NCBI GenBank assembly: GCA_030605085.1
Contig: JAUWBH010000131.1
Location: forward strand, 1 to 17,366
Direction of reading: 5' to 3'
Origin: Promethearchaeota archaeon
GTDB taxonomy: Archaea; Asgardarchaeota; Lokiarchaeia; Sigynarchaeales; SOKP01
DNA: 17,366 nucleotides
The notes under the pieces are model-generated. The model searched no databases. It saw only the letters and a list, made by a program, of their open reading frames with translations, and had not been told where the DNA came from. The translations under genes and the position numbers were made by a program. Below are positions 6,881-15,179 of this stretch, piece after piece. Every line of letters starts with the position of its first letter. Position 1 is the stretch's first letter.

Positions 6881-8329
6881 TCATTCCAAAAAAGTTTTCT
6901 CTTCAGTGTGAATTTTCTGAATGTCTAACACCCTTTGATCTAACTTAATTCTCATGAGGTACAACAAAGCAATTAAGTAAAATATACCTGTAGAAGCTAA
7001 ACAAATTGTAATAATTATCGGATTCTCCTCGTTTTGTTCCATTAGAATAAGGCCTATTAAAATTGTAGCTATAGCTGGTCCAACTGAGCCCATAAATGTC
7101 ATTAATCCGACATAAGCACCAGAAAGTTCAGAAACGGCTTCGTCCAAATTATCGTTTTCAGTTTTGTCAGCAGCTTCGTAAACTAACGCACTAAATAATG
7201 GCCCCCCAAATAAATTGAAAGCATACATAGAACCTAAAACAGTACCATAAGAAACTACGAAAAGTGCTATTTTAAACTCGAAAGTTAGTACTTCAATTAA
7301 GAAAATCAACTCTAAAAATGACGCAATGACTGAAATTGCAAGACACATGGAATACGTTCTAACAAGTGGTTGATTTTTAAGTATTCTTTTCCAAATAAAA
7401 AACCATAAAAACTTACAACTGAAGGAGACAATAACATAAATAAAAAAGTCAGTTCCCCTAAATTTAAGTACAAAAGTAAGGAAGGGTATTATGATGAGAC
7501 CAATGATTCTACCAGATATCCCCATAAACAATCCTACCGCTAGAAATTTTCGATACTTTTTATCCTTAGCAGGCACAATCATTTGTTGCAACGCAGCTTT
7601 AAAAGTTACTTTTTCTGTTTCAGATTCTAATGGAACTTGATGAAAACTTTCGTCTACTGAGAAGAACGCTAGAATCATACCAATTAATCCAAATATCGCA
7701 AATACAACACCAATTAATGGCATATAAAAAATAACAAGTTGCCCATCAGATTGCCAGTGTTTCACATTTTCTGGATCTTGAAGTAAGCTCTGAACGGCTA
7801 ATGGCAACAGTAGGGCGAAAATTGACGCAATAATCATTAAAACAGCGCCTAAAGCCGCCGCTTTTTCTCTATTTTTATGAGTTTGAGATTGTTCGGGAAA
7901 TATGGACGCATGTGCTACTATTACAGATGTTCCTGAAATCGCTTTCACAATGCTAATTACCCAAAAATATATTGCTGTTGGCCAAAACATAGAATTATCT
8001 TGAGGACAATATGGTGGCAGCCATATTAAGATACTGGCTAAAACCCAAATAGGCAGTCCATATAATAAAAAAGGGCGTCGTTTTCCGTGTTTTCCGGGTT
8101 TTTTATTGTCGATCTTTACTCCAAAATAAATTGAACTTAAGGCGGCAATAACCAATGTCATTGATAATCCGATTGAAACTAGCAATGAATTCAAATTTAT
8201 TGTATAGACGTAAAATTGGAACACGAATACGCCGCCAAGCATGTTCGTTAAAATAAATCCAAAACCCCCTAAGGAGTAACCTATGAGACGTTTTCCGTGT
8301 AATTCGCGGGGAATAAATGTCTCACTCAT
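6881..8329 (-). CDS. MFS transporter, GPH/MelB-like, tandem copy 2
   Basis: 482 residues with about 12 membrane segments, paralogous to the genes on either side along its whole length. The signature loop reads GVKIDNKKPGKHGKRRPF; MADNKK of the other copies is KIDNKK here, but the Asp is kept. The shared MIVPAKDKKYRKFL loop joins the two halves. The ATG at 8329 has no SD site; instead a conserved A/T-rich block lies 15-38 nt upstream, at exactly the position seen before copy 1. An 81-nt gap separates it from copy 1, so it may have its own promoter as well as receiving read-through. The substrate is unknown. Confidence 0.85.
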   Translation of the reverse strand: MSETFIPRELHGKRLIGYSLGGFGFILTNMLGGVFVFQFYVYTINLNSLLVSIGLSMTLVIAALSSIYFGVKIDNKKPGKHGKRRPFLLYGLPIWVLASILIWLPPYCPQDNSMFWPTAIYFWVISIVKAISGTSVIVAHASIFPEQSQTHKNREKAAALGAVLMIIASIFALLLPLAVQSLLQDPENVKHWQSDGQLVIFYMPLIGVVFAIFGLIGMILAFFSVDESFHQVPLESETEKVTFKAALQQMIVPAKDKKYRKFLAVGLFMGISGRIIGLIIIPFLTFVLKFRGTDFFIYVIVSFSCKFLWFFIWKRILKNQPLVRTYSMCLAISVIASFLELIFLIEVLTFEFKIALFVVSYGTVLGSMYAFNLFGGPLFSALVYEAADKTENDNLDEAVSELSGAYVGLMTFMGSVGPAIATILIGLILMEQNEENPIIITICLASTGIFYLIALLYLMRIKLDQRVLDIQKIHTEEKTFLE

Positions 8330-8344
8330 TTTTTCAAAAATGTA

Positions 8345-8367
8345 GAATATAAGATTAACTTTACGAT
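8345..8367 (-). promoter_or_regulatory. Conserved promoter block before MFS copy 2
   Basis: On the minus strand the core TAAAGTTAAT, then CTTATATTC, begins 34 nt before the ATG. The same block occurs before MFS copy 1 with 20 of 23 bases identical and identical spacing. It fits a BRE/TATA region of a leaderless gene, or an operator inherited through duplication. Confidence 0.55.
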
Positions 8368-8410
8368 ACTTGATTACAAAAAGTAAATATACTCAAAAGG
8401 AAAGAACTTT

Positions 8411-9892
8411 TTACCCTCCTTCAATTGGAGTTCTTTCCTCCATTCTAGAGATCTCTTCACCATCAGTCTGAATAATAGTTAAGTCGGTTATATTTTTTTC
8501 TAATTTAATTCGTCCGAGGAATAACAAGCTAATTAAGAAAAATATACCCATAGAAGATAATGTGAGCGTGATTATTGTTGAATTTTCCGAATTTGGTCCC
8601 ATGAGAACAAGCCCTACCAAAATAGAAGCTGAAGCTTGACCAATCGACATCGTAAAAGTTTGTAAACCGAAATAAGAACCCGAAAGTTTAGACACTGCTT
8701 TATCCATGTCATTATCCTCAGATCTAGCCGCAGCTTCGTAAACTAACGCATTTGCTAATGGGGTTGCAAACAATCGAAACGAATAAAGACATCCTAGTAT
8801 TGTACCAAAAGTAATTACAAACAAAATGATCTTAAACTCAAAAGAAAGCATCTCAACCAAAAAGAATAGCTCTAAAGATGCAGCAATTATGCAACTAATA
8901 ATACATAGAGAGTATGCCTTGATAATAGAATGATTTTTGAGAATTTTTTTCCAAATAAAAAACCATCCAAACTTACAAACGAATGAAACAACGATATAAA
9001 TTAAAAACTCGGTTCCCCTAAATTTAAGCGTAAATGCAAGAAATGCAATAACCAGAATACCCAAAATTCTACTCCCCATACTACTAAAATATCTTACAGC
9101 TAAGTATGTTCTATACTTTTTATCTTTTGCAGGTACCATCATTTGTTTAAATGTATCTTTGAGCGACACCTTTTCTGTATCAGCTTTAGGAGAGTTTATG
9201 TGAAAACTTTCGTCAACCGAAAAGAAAGTTATAATTATGGATAATAAACCAAAAGCAGCAAAAGCAGTACCGATCAATGGCATGTAAAATAAAATCACCT
9301 TTCCTGAAGGTTCCCACCATTTAACAGCCTCAGGATCCTCTAGCATACTTTCAACAATTAAAGGCAACAATAAAGATAATACTGAGGCAATAATTGTAAA
9401 AAAGGTGTTCATAGCTGCCACGCTTTGTCGATTTTCATGCGTTTGAGATTGTTCTGGCAACATTGATATGTGTGTACTCGTAATTAATGTCCCTGATATC
9501 GAGTTTAAAATAATTATTATCCAAAAATAAATAGCAGTGGGCAAAAACATCGAATTATTTTGAGGACAATACATGGGAGGTAGCCATATTAAGATACCCG
9601 TTAACACCCAAATAGGTAGTCCATATAATAAAAAAGGACGCCGTTTTCCGAGCTTTCCTGGTTTTTTATTGTCCGCCATAACTCCAAAAATGATAGAAGA
9701 AAAAGCGGCAAGAATTAACCTTACAGCAACTCCGATTGAAACAATTAAAGAATTTAAATTAACTGTATAGACGTAAAACTGAAACGCAAATACGCCAATT
9801 AAGAGGTTAGATAAAAATAGTCCAAAAAAACCCAATGAGTAGCCTATCTTCCGTTTTCCCAGTAGTTCACGTGGAATAGAAGTATCACTCAT
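8411..9892 (-). CDS. MFS transporter, GPH/MelB-like, tandem copy 1
   Basis: 493 residues with about 12 membrane segments and the longest C-terminal tail of the three (…TDGEEISRMEERTPIEGG). The signature loop GVMADNKKPGKLGKRRPF matches copy 3. The N-terminus SDTSIPRELLGKRKIGYSLGFFG is shared in pattern with copies 2 and 3 (SETxIPRELHG...), so all three arose by tandem duplication. The gene is first in its strand direction and is read divergently from a membrane-protein gene at 10040. The ATG at 9892 is preceded by the conserved block at 9908-9930 and no SD site. Transported substrate unknown; cation-coupled solute transport is the family role. Confidence 0.86.
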   Translation of the reverse strand: MSDTSIPRELLGKRKIGYSLGFFGLFLSNLLIGVFAFQFYVYTVNLNSLIVSIGVAVRLILAAFSSIIFGVMADNKKPGKLGKRRPFLLYGLPIWVLTGILIWLPPMYCPQNNSMFLPTAIYFWIIIILNSISGTLITSTHISMLPEQSQTHENRQSVAAMNTFFTIIASVLSLLLPLIVESMLEDPEAVKWWEPSGKVILFYMPLIGTAFAAFGLLSIIITFFSVDESFHINSPKADTEKVSLKDTFKQMMVPAKDKKYRTYLAVRYFSSMGSRILGILVIAFLAFTLKFRGTEFLIYIVVSFVCKFGWFFIWKKILKNHSIIKAYSLCIISCIIAASLELFFLVEMLSFEFKIILFVITFGTILGCLYSFRLFATPLANALVYEAAARSEDNDMDKAVSKLSGSYFGLQTFTMSIGQASASILVGLVLMGPNSENSTIITLTLSSMGIFFLISLLFLGRIKLEKNITDLTIIQTDGEEISRMEERTPIEGG

Positions 9893-9907
9893 GACAAGTA
9901 ATATTTT

Positions 9908-9930
9908 GAATAAAAAATTAACTTTATGAT
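9908..9930 (-). promoter_or_regulatory. Conserved promoter block before MFS copy 1
   Basis: On the minus strand the core TAAAGTTAAT, then TTTTTTATTC, begins 34 nt before the ATG at 9892, in register with the block at 8345-8367. The absence of an SD site and the distance suggest a TATA region of a leaderless transcript. Confidence 0.55.
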
Positions 9931-10026
9931 TTTGAGCATTTGAAAACGAGGTAATAAAGAGGTGTTAAGAAAACTTAAAAATTCGTTCAAATTTAAACAT
10001 TTAATATGAAAGCTTTTAGATTTATT

Positions 10027-10032
10027 GGAGGT
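10027..10032 (+). promoter_or_regulatory. Shine-Dalgarno site that decides the TTG start at 10040
   Basis: GGAGGT, a full SD core, ends 7 nt before the TTG at 10040. An earlier in-frame TTG at 10025 would overlap this site, so 10040 is the start. Confidence 0.7.
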
Positions 10033-10039
10033 TAGATAT

Positions 10040-10627
10040 TTGTTATTTTATATATTTGTATATCTCTCGGGCATTACAATTTGTTTAACGGTATTCATAT
10101 TGTATAAACTTGAATATATCGATAAGTTCGTATGGTATCTCTATTGGGTTGGATTTGCTATTGGATTATGTTGGGAGGTTCCATTGTCGATTACTGACGA
10201 TTATAGTCCATATCCCCCCGTTATTTATTTGGCTCCTGCGCCACTCCCGTTACCTTGGTCAACTATCCTCATGATGATAACTACTAGTCTCTGGGATGGC
10301 GGACTTTTTCTACTTGGAATCTTATTTGTAAAAATTATATGTCCAGCGCCTCATTTTGACAGAATTAAGGGACGCGAGTTAGGAGTTTTAATAGTTTATG
10401 GTCAAGTATCAGAGTTAATAGTGGAGCTTGTAAGCACCTCGGGTAGCGGATGGGAGTATAATGTATATTGGTGGAATCCCTTATTGTTCGTTTTTAACGG
10501 GCATAATATTACCTTATTACCACAATTAATCTGGTTAGCTGCACCAATAGCGTATTATTTCATTATAACTAAACTGAAGCCAAAGTTTCCAGAATATAGC
10601 CAAATTGAAGCCAAAATTTTCAGATAG
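10040..10627 (+). CDS. Integral membrane protein of unknown function
   Basis: 195 residues from the TTG at 10040. About five hydrophobic segments are visible: LLFYIFVYLSGITICLTVFIL, then WYLYWVGFAIGLCWEVPL, STILMMITTSLWDGGLFLLG, ELGVLIVYGQVSELIVEL and LPQLIWLAAPIAYYFIIT. A Pro/Tyr-rich loop (DDYSPYPPVIYLAPAPLPLP) lies between segments 2 and 3, and an aromatic stretch WEYNVYWWNPLLF before the last. The C-terminus is basic and soluble. I do not recognise the family and see no catalytic motif. It is transcribed away from the MFS cluster, with 147 nt between the two starts, so the two could be co-regulated. A possible TATA box (TTTAAACATTTAATA) lies near 9991-10005. Confidence 0.65.
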   Translation: MLFYIFVYLSGITICLTVFILYKLEYIDKFVWYLYWVGFAIGLCWEVPLSITDDYSPYPPVIYLAPAPLPLPWSTILMMITTSLWDGGLFLLGILFVKIICPAPHFDRIKGRELGVLIVYGQVSELIVELVSTSGSGWEYNVYWWNPLLFVFNGHNITLLPQLIWLAAPIAYYFIITKLKPKFPEYSQIEAKIFR

Positions 10628-10863
10628 TTCAAGAAATTAAAAAAATTCCGTTTAATATAATACGTTATTGAATTTTAGTTTTTTATAAAAATGTCCAGAT
10701 TTTTCTATATTTTTGGTTATTCTTAATCTCTTTTTCAAAAATTATGTTGATGTAACATTTAAAAATCCATTTAAGTAGAATATTTTCTTTTTCTCCTATA
10801 AAAATAAGTAGGAATACTCACTTAAAGAAAAAATTATAAATAATTGAAAAAATATTATAAAAT
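10628..10863 (+). other. Intergenic region
   Basis: 236 nt of A/T-rich sequence with no reading frame of note. A T6 run near 10678-10683 could terminate the gene before it. A TATA-like TTATAAATAA (10834-10843) lies about 20-30 nt before the next ATG with no SD site, which fits a leaderless promoter. Confidence 0.4.
10834..10843 (+). promoter_or_regulatory. TATA-like box of the zinc-ribbon membrane protein
   Basis: TTATAAATAA at -30 to -21 from the ATG at 10864, preceded by an A-rich stretch that could serve as a BRE. No SD site follows, in keeping with a leaderless message. Confidence 0.5.
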
Positions 10864-11880
10864 ATGGAAGAAAATAGCAAACAATTGTTAGCAAGTAAAT
10901 CTTATGGAAAAATACTTTCAGATGGATTTAAATTATTTTCAAGAACTTATGTAAAAATTATTTTACCGATTATGTTATTGCAAATTATTTCAATTCTTGT
11001 ACAAGTTTTTCTATTAACCGATCTAATTTGGATTGCGTTCACCACTGAAGATCTCCTAATTTTATTAGGAATATTGACGCTTCAAAGTATTATAACGATA
11101 TTTTTTAACGTAATATGCTGGAGCTTAGTTAGTAGTTATGTTTATAAAACATATGTTTATGGGAAGGAAAGTGTTAATCTTGCAGAAGAAATTAAAAAGG
11201 CATTTAATCCAAAATTAATTTTAGTAATTTTGATTTTAGGCTTGTTTATGCCTATTGGACTTTCCATGTTCTTCTTATTTATTCCTGGAATCATCATCTT
11301 TGGATTTTATATATTTTTTATATTTACTTATAACTTAGATGATACAAAAGAAAATCCAATTAAGAAGGCTAAGTCAATTGCTAAGGGTTCATTTCGGAAA
11401 ATTATATTCGTTTATCTTATATTTTGGATTATCAGACTTATATTTGATGGTATATATTCAATAATTTTATCTTTTATATGGGATCCCAGTGTTGCTACAA
11501 TAGATTCATGGTATAATCCTGCGACTAGAAATTACGGAATGATATTTCTTTATGTATTAATATATAGCATAGTATCTTTATTATTTGCTCCCTTGTTCAT
11601 CTGTTTATTAACACCATTATTTGCGTCACGTAAAGCGCGCCATGATTTAGGACCACAATATCAGCATAAAAAAAGATATCCAAAACAAGAACCTTATTAT
11701 CAACCTGCACCAAGTCGAGAACCTTATCCTGCACAAACACCACAAGCTACTCCGTGGAAATCTAGGGTTCAACAAGCCCAACTAGATTCAGGCCTCTTCT
11801 GTCCATTTTGCGGAGAAAAAATTGATGTTCCTAAGAGATTTTGTCCTAGCTGCGGAGAATCGCTTGAGGAATTGAAATAG
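10864..11880 (+). CDS. Multi-spanning membrane protein with C-terminal zinc ribbon
   Basis: 338 residues. Residues 1-28 are an amphipathic start (SYGKILSDGFKLFSRTY) resembling the beginning of GPDPase-membrane-domain or DUF975-type proteins. About six hydrophobic segments follow to residue 250. A soluble Pro/Gln/Tyr-rich linker (about 255-305, QEPYYQPAPSREPYPAQTP) leads to a zinc ribbon with Cys313, Cys316, Cys327 and Cys330 (CPFCGEK...CPSCGES). The linker plus ribbon is probably cytosolic and may bind a partner. Such tails are common in archaeal membrane proteins. No enzyme motif is visible and the function is unknown. It stands alone, with its own promoter and gaps of more than 200 nt on both sides. 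Confidence 0.75.
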   Translation: MEENSKQLLASKSYGKILSDGFKLFSRTYVKIILPIMLLQIISILVQVFLLTDLIWIAFTTEDLLILLGILTLQSIITIFFNVICWSLVSSYVYKTYVYGKESVNLAEEIKKAFNPKLILVILILGLFMPIGLSMFFLFIPGIIIFGFYIFFIFTYNLDDTKENPIKKAKSIAKGSFRKIIFVYLIFWIIRLIFDGIYSIILSFIWDPSVATIDSWYNPATRNYGMIFLYVLIYSIVSLLFAPLFICLLTPLFASRKARHDLGPQYQHKKRYPKQEPYYQPAPSREPYPAQTPQATPWKSRVQQAQLDSGLFCPFCGEKIDVPKRFCPSCGESLEELK

Positions 11881-11963
11881 CTACTAAGCGTTGTCGCTCG
11901 AATTTAAATAAATCAAAAATTACAAGAAAAGGATTCACAATTTTATAGATATTAACCTATCTA

Positions 11964-12000
11964 AAGTTGATTAGAATTCAATTATCACTTTTATCAACTT
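11964..12000 (+). repeat. Separated 8-bp inverted repeat between genes
   Basis: AAGTTGAT (11964-11971) and ATCAACTT (11993-12000) are perfect inverted copies 21 nt apart, in the 277-nt gap before the flavoprotein gene. The gap holds no reading frame of note. The repeat could be an operator or a weak stem, or chance in A/T-rich DNA. Confidence 0.25.
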
Positions 12001-12157
12001 GACAGAACGGATATCACATACCTTTTATTTATAATTGTTAAGTTAGTTTTACGACTTCTAAATAATTATCGAATGATTTGGTTTTTTCTAACAAACTTTT
12101 AATTAATTCCCTTTTTAATTTTAATCAAAAAGAATTATAAATTAAAGAGGATAAGAT

Positions 12158-14198
12158 TTGAAATTCTTTAAATTGTTTAAGCCCTTTAAAATAAGGGATA
12201 TAATTATGTCTAACAGGATAGTCATGCCCGCAATGCATCTAGGACTGGCGAATAATGGAGAAATCACAAAAAAATTAATTGATTTTTATGTAGAAAGAGC
12301 AAAGGGAGGAGCGGGTTTATTAATTATAGGTGGCTGTTATGTAGACATATATGCAAAGGGGTTACCAAGCATGATTGCTGTCGACGATGATAAATTTATT
12401 CCGAAATTAAAGGAATTAACAGACGCAGTACATAATGCTCGAGATGATGTAAAGATTTGTTGTCAATTATACCATGGTGGGGCTTGCTCGAAATGGACTT
12501 ACCATTCAGGACCTAAACACCTACCCCCAAATAATTGGCAGAACGCCCATAGCTCCATCTGCGGTCTATAGCAAGTTTAGTAAAATTACTCCTAAAGAAA
12601 TGACTTTTGAAGATATTAAACGGGAACAACAAGCTTTTGCTGATGCCTCTGTGCGTGCTAAAAAATCAGGTTTCGATGCAGTTGAAATTTGCGCCAATGC
12701 GGGTTATTTAATGACGCAATTTGCATCTCCAATAACTAACAAACGAACTGATAAATATGGAGGCGCCCTTGAAAATCGTTTAAGATTTCCTATTGAAACT
12801 CTTGAATTAATGAGGTCAAGCGTAGACGATTTTGCTATTGGCTATCGAATTTCGGGTGATGATTTTGTTCCGGGAAGTAATACTTACAAAGAAAAAGCGA
12901 TCATCGCAGAAAGATTAGGTAAACATTTAGATTACATTAATGTTACGGGTGGTTGGCACGAAACAAAAACTCCACAAACAACTATGGATGTTCCAGAAGG
13001 ATATTATACTTATTTAGCTGAAAATGTTAAAAATCAAGTATCTATTCCTGTATTCTCATCAAATCGTATTACAAATCCGGTTTTAGCTGAGCAAATTTTA
13101 ATGGCGGGAAAAGCGGACGCCATATGTATGGGCAGAGCATTAGTAGCAGATCCTTATTTACCAGCAAAAGCAAAAAGAGGAGAACTTAGAGATATAATGA
13201 GCTGTATTAGTTGTAATCAAGGATGTTTTGATAATATTTTTAAAATGAAGGCAATTTCTTGTTTAAGAAATGCAAGAGCAGCAAATGAAGCTAGAACGGA
13301 ATTAAAACCTCTTAAACAGAAAAAAAAAGTAATGGTGATTGGTTCTGGACCTGGAGGATTGGAAGTTGCGAGAGTTGCCGCAATGAGAGGGCACGAAGTG
13401 CATTTATTTGAAAAAGACGATAAGATTGGTGGTTTATTAAATATTATCTGGATCCCTCCCGGAAGAAATGAATTCAAAAATATAATTGACAACTATTCTT
13501 ATTGGATTCAAAAATATAGAATCATTATGCATTTAGACACAGAAGTCACGCCTGAAATCGTAAAAGAGTTCAATCCGGACGTAATACTTCTTGCAACTGG
13601 TTCCATTCCAATAAAACCTCCTATACCCGGAATAGACAGAGAAATTGTTTATTTTACAAACGATGTTTTTACAGGAGACGCCCCCATTGGCAATAATAAT
13701 GTTATTATTGGAGGCGGTGCCACTGGTATAGAATTAGCTATCTATTTGCAAAAGTATGGCTCGCTAAGTCTTGAAGCGTTTGATTTTCTTACCTTGTATA
13801 AAGCTTTAGAACCCGATGTTGCGTTAAAAATGTTACATGAAGGAAGAAGGAAAGTTACTATTTTAGAAAAATTACCAAAATTAGGTTCAATCCTCGGGAG
13901 AACTACAAAATGGGTATTACTCGACAAATGTGACATGCTAGGCGTAAAAATGATTACTGGTGCCAATGTTACCGAAATTGGAGAAAATTATGTTAATTAT
14001 GTAGATGCTGTGGATAAAGATCAAGTTGTTAACGATGTGGATGCGGTTTACTACGCTACTGGTGTAGCTCCTAATGATAGTTTAGTAAAGGAAATCAAAG
14101 CACTAGGGTTTGAGATTCAAAAAATCGGAGATGTGAGGAAACCAACCACTGTCTTAGATGCTATTAGTAAAGGTTACAGTATTGGTAATAGCATTTAA
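12158..14198 (+). CDS. OYE-type Fe-S flavoprotein (2-enoate / 2,4-dienoyl-CoA reductase family), interrupted by a +1 frameshift
   Basis: Two overlapping frames make one protein of about 679 residues once a single base is skipped in the C5 run at 12524-12528; the joined text reads [23 protein letters not shown], as expected for the family. The TTG at 12158 has GAGGAT (12147-12152) at SD spacing. The N-terminal barrel binds FMN ([50 protein letters not shown]). A [4Fe-4S] site follows (CISCNQGC...CLRNA, near 13202-13268). Two Rossmann parts bind FAD ([12 protein letters not shown]) and NAD(P)H ([12 protein letters not shown]). Family members reduce C=C bonds of enoates or enoyl-CoAs. EICANAGYL replaces the FadH-type HGAHGYL, so the substrate probably differs from FadH. 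The crotonase downstream supports a CoA-ester role. The frameshift may be real or a sequence error. Confidence 0.85.
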
Positions 14199-14259
14199 TT
14201 GTTTTTTAACAATATAATAAATAAAAAAAATCAAAACAAAATTTAAGAGTTGAGAAAAA

Positions 14260-15084
14260 ATTAGCGAGAATGTTGTATTAATAGAAAAAAACGAAGATAA
14301 AACTATAACAACGATTAAAATGAACCGCTTAGACAAGAAAAATGCTATGAACTACGATATACTTAATGGACTTCTAAAAGCTATTGATAACGTTGAAAGA
14401 TCGAAAGCAAGAGTCGTTATTATAACGGGAAATGATGAAATTTTCAGCTCAGGAATTGATTTAAATTTTTTGACAGGTCAAGGAAATGTTCCTGAGGGGA
14501 TTTTACCAGATTTAAGAGTACCTCGTAATTTTAGATACTTTGCAAATACTTGGATACACCCAATATTTACCAAAATTGAAAAAATGGAAAAACCTGTTAT
14601 TGCCAGAATTGGCGGTTACTGTTTTGGATTGGCTTTTGAATTGGCACTAGCATGCGATTTTAGATTTTGCTTAGATTCGACTGTTTTCAGTATGCTTGAA
14701 ACCAAAATAGGCATGAATCCGGATGTAGGTGGGACAATAAGACTTGTTCGTCTTGTGGGTATTCCAAATACGAAAGATATCATATTAACGGGAAGAAGAT
14801 TTGATGGAAATGAGGCTTACAGACTGAATGTCGTAAACGGAGTTGTTAAAAGTTCAGAAGAATTAGATTCCATAATAAAAAAGTATACTGACGAATTAAT
14901 TGATAGTGCTCCATTAGCAGTTGGTTTGGCTAAAAAACTTATAGATGATTGTTATGGTAAAGACATTGGTCTTGGATTAGAGTTAGAAACGCTAGTAAGT
15001 TCCCAATTACTTCAAACTAAAGATGCTATGGCAGGAGCACTTGCCCGTTTGCAGAAAACTAAGGCTAAATGGAAATGGAAGTAA
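14260..15084 (+). CDS. Enoyl-CoA hydratase/isomerase (crotonase) family protein, apparent ATT start
   Basis: The first in-frame ATG (14320) falls inside the conserved NRLDKKNAMN block, which normally lies about 20 residues in. The frame upstream is open back to a TGA at 14251 and reads SENVVLIEKNEDKTITTIK, a normal crotonase beginning, with ATT (14260) where ATG is expected. I extend to ATT 14260 (274 residues); the conservative start is 14320 (254 residues). Counted from 14320, the oxyanion-hole regions are IFSSGIDL (41-48) and GYCFGLAFELALACD (99-113). Two catalytic Glu are present: Glu107 in FELA and Glu127 in LETKIGMNPDVGGT. That favours hydratase activity over a CoA-ester in beta-oxidation-like steps. 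It follows the flavoprotein gene by 61 nt and is closed by an oligo-T tract. Confidence 0.86.
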   Translation: MSENVVLIEKNEDKTITTIKMNRLDKKNAMNYDILNGLLKAIDNVERSKARVVIITGNDEIFSSGIDLNFLTGQGNVPEGILPDLRVPRNFRYFANTWIHPIFTKIEKMEKPVIARIGGYCFGLAFELALACDFRFCLDSTVFSMLETKIGMNPDVGGTIRLVRLVGIPNTKDIILTGRRFDGNEAYRLNVVNGVVKSSEELDSIIKKYTDELIDSAPLAVGLAKKLIDDCYGKDIGLGLELETLVSSQLLQTKDAMAGALARLQKTKAKWKWK

Positions 15085-15100
15085 ATAACTTTTCAATTTC

Positions 15101-15110
15101 TTTTTTTTTT
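15101..15110 (+). terminator. Oligo-T transcription terminator
   Basis: A run of ten T starts 17 nt after the crotonase stop, in an A/T-rich gap before a separate promoter. It is a good archaeal termination signal. Confidence 0.6.
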
Positions 15111-15146
15111 ATTAAATTTTAGGCTTTAGAATTATCATAATTAATT

Positions 15147-15155
15147 TTTAAATAA
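15147..15155 (+). promoter_or_regulatory. TATA-like box of ferredoxin-like copy 2
   Basis: TTTAAATAA at -33 to -25 from the ATG at 15180, with no SD site between. The same box at nearly the same distance precedes copy 1 on the other strand. Confidence 0.5.
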
Positions 15156-15179
15156 ATTATTAATTTACTGAAATATCAT

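Noticed and set aside
11887..11898. AGCG-TTGT-CGCT mini-hairpin after the zinc-ribbon membrane protein, as a terminator
   Set aside because: The stem has only four pairs and no T-run follows; such matches are frequent by chance.
12135..12144. TTATAAATTA as the TATA box of the flavoprotein gene
   Set aside because: It lies only about 14 nt before the TTG start, so transcription would begin inside the gene and lose the SD site; the real promoter must be further upstream and could not be fixed.
12524..12528. Programmed +1 frameshifting in the flavoprotein gene
   Set aside because: No slow codon, stop codon at the shift site or stimulatory structure is seen; a C-run length change explains the data more simply.
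13217..13966. Open minus-strand frames within the flavoprotein gene, and similar antisense frames in other genes
   Set aside because: They lie opposite strongly conserved coding sequence, show no domain-like pattern or start signals, and have the composition of antisense shadows.
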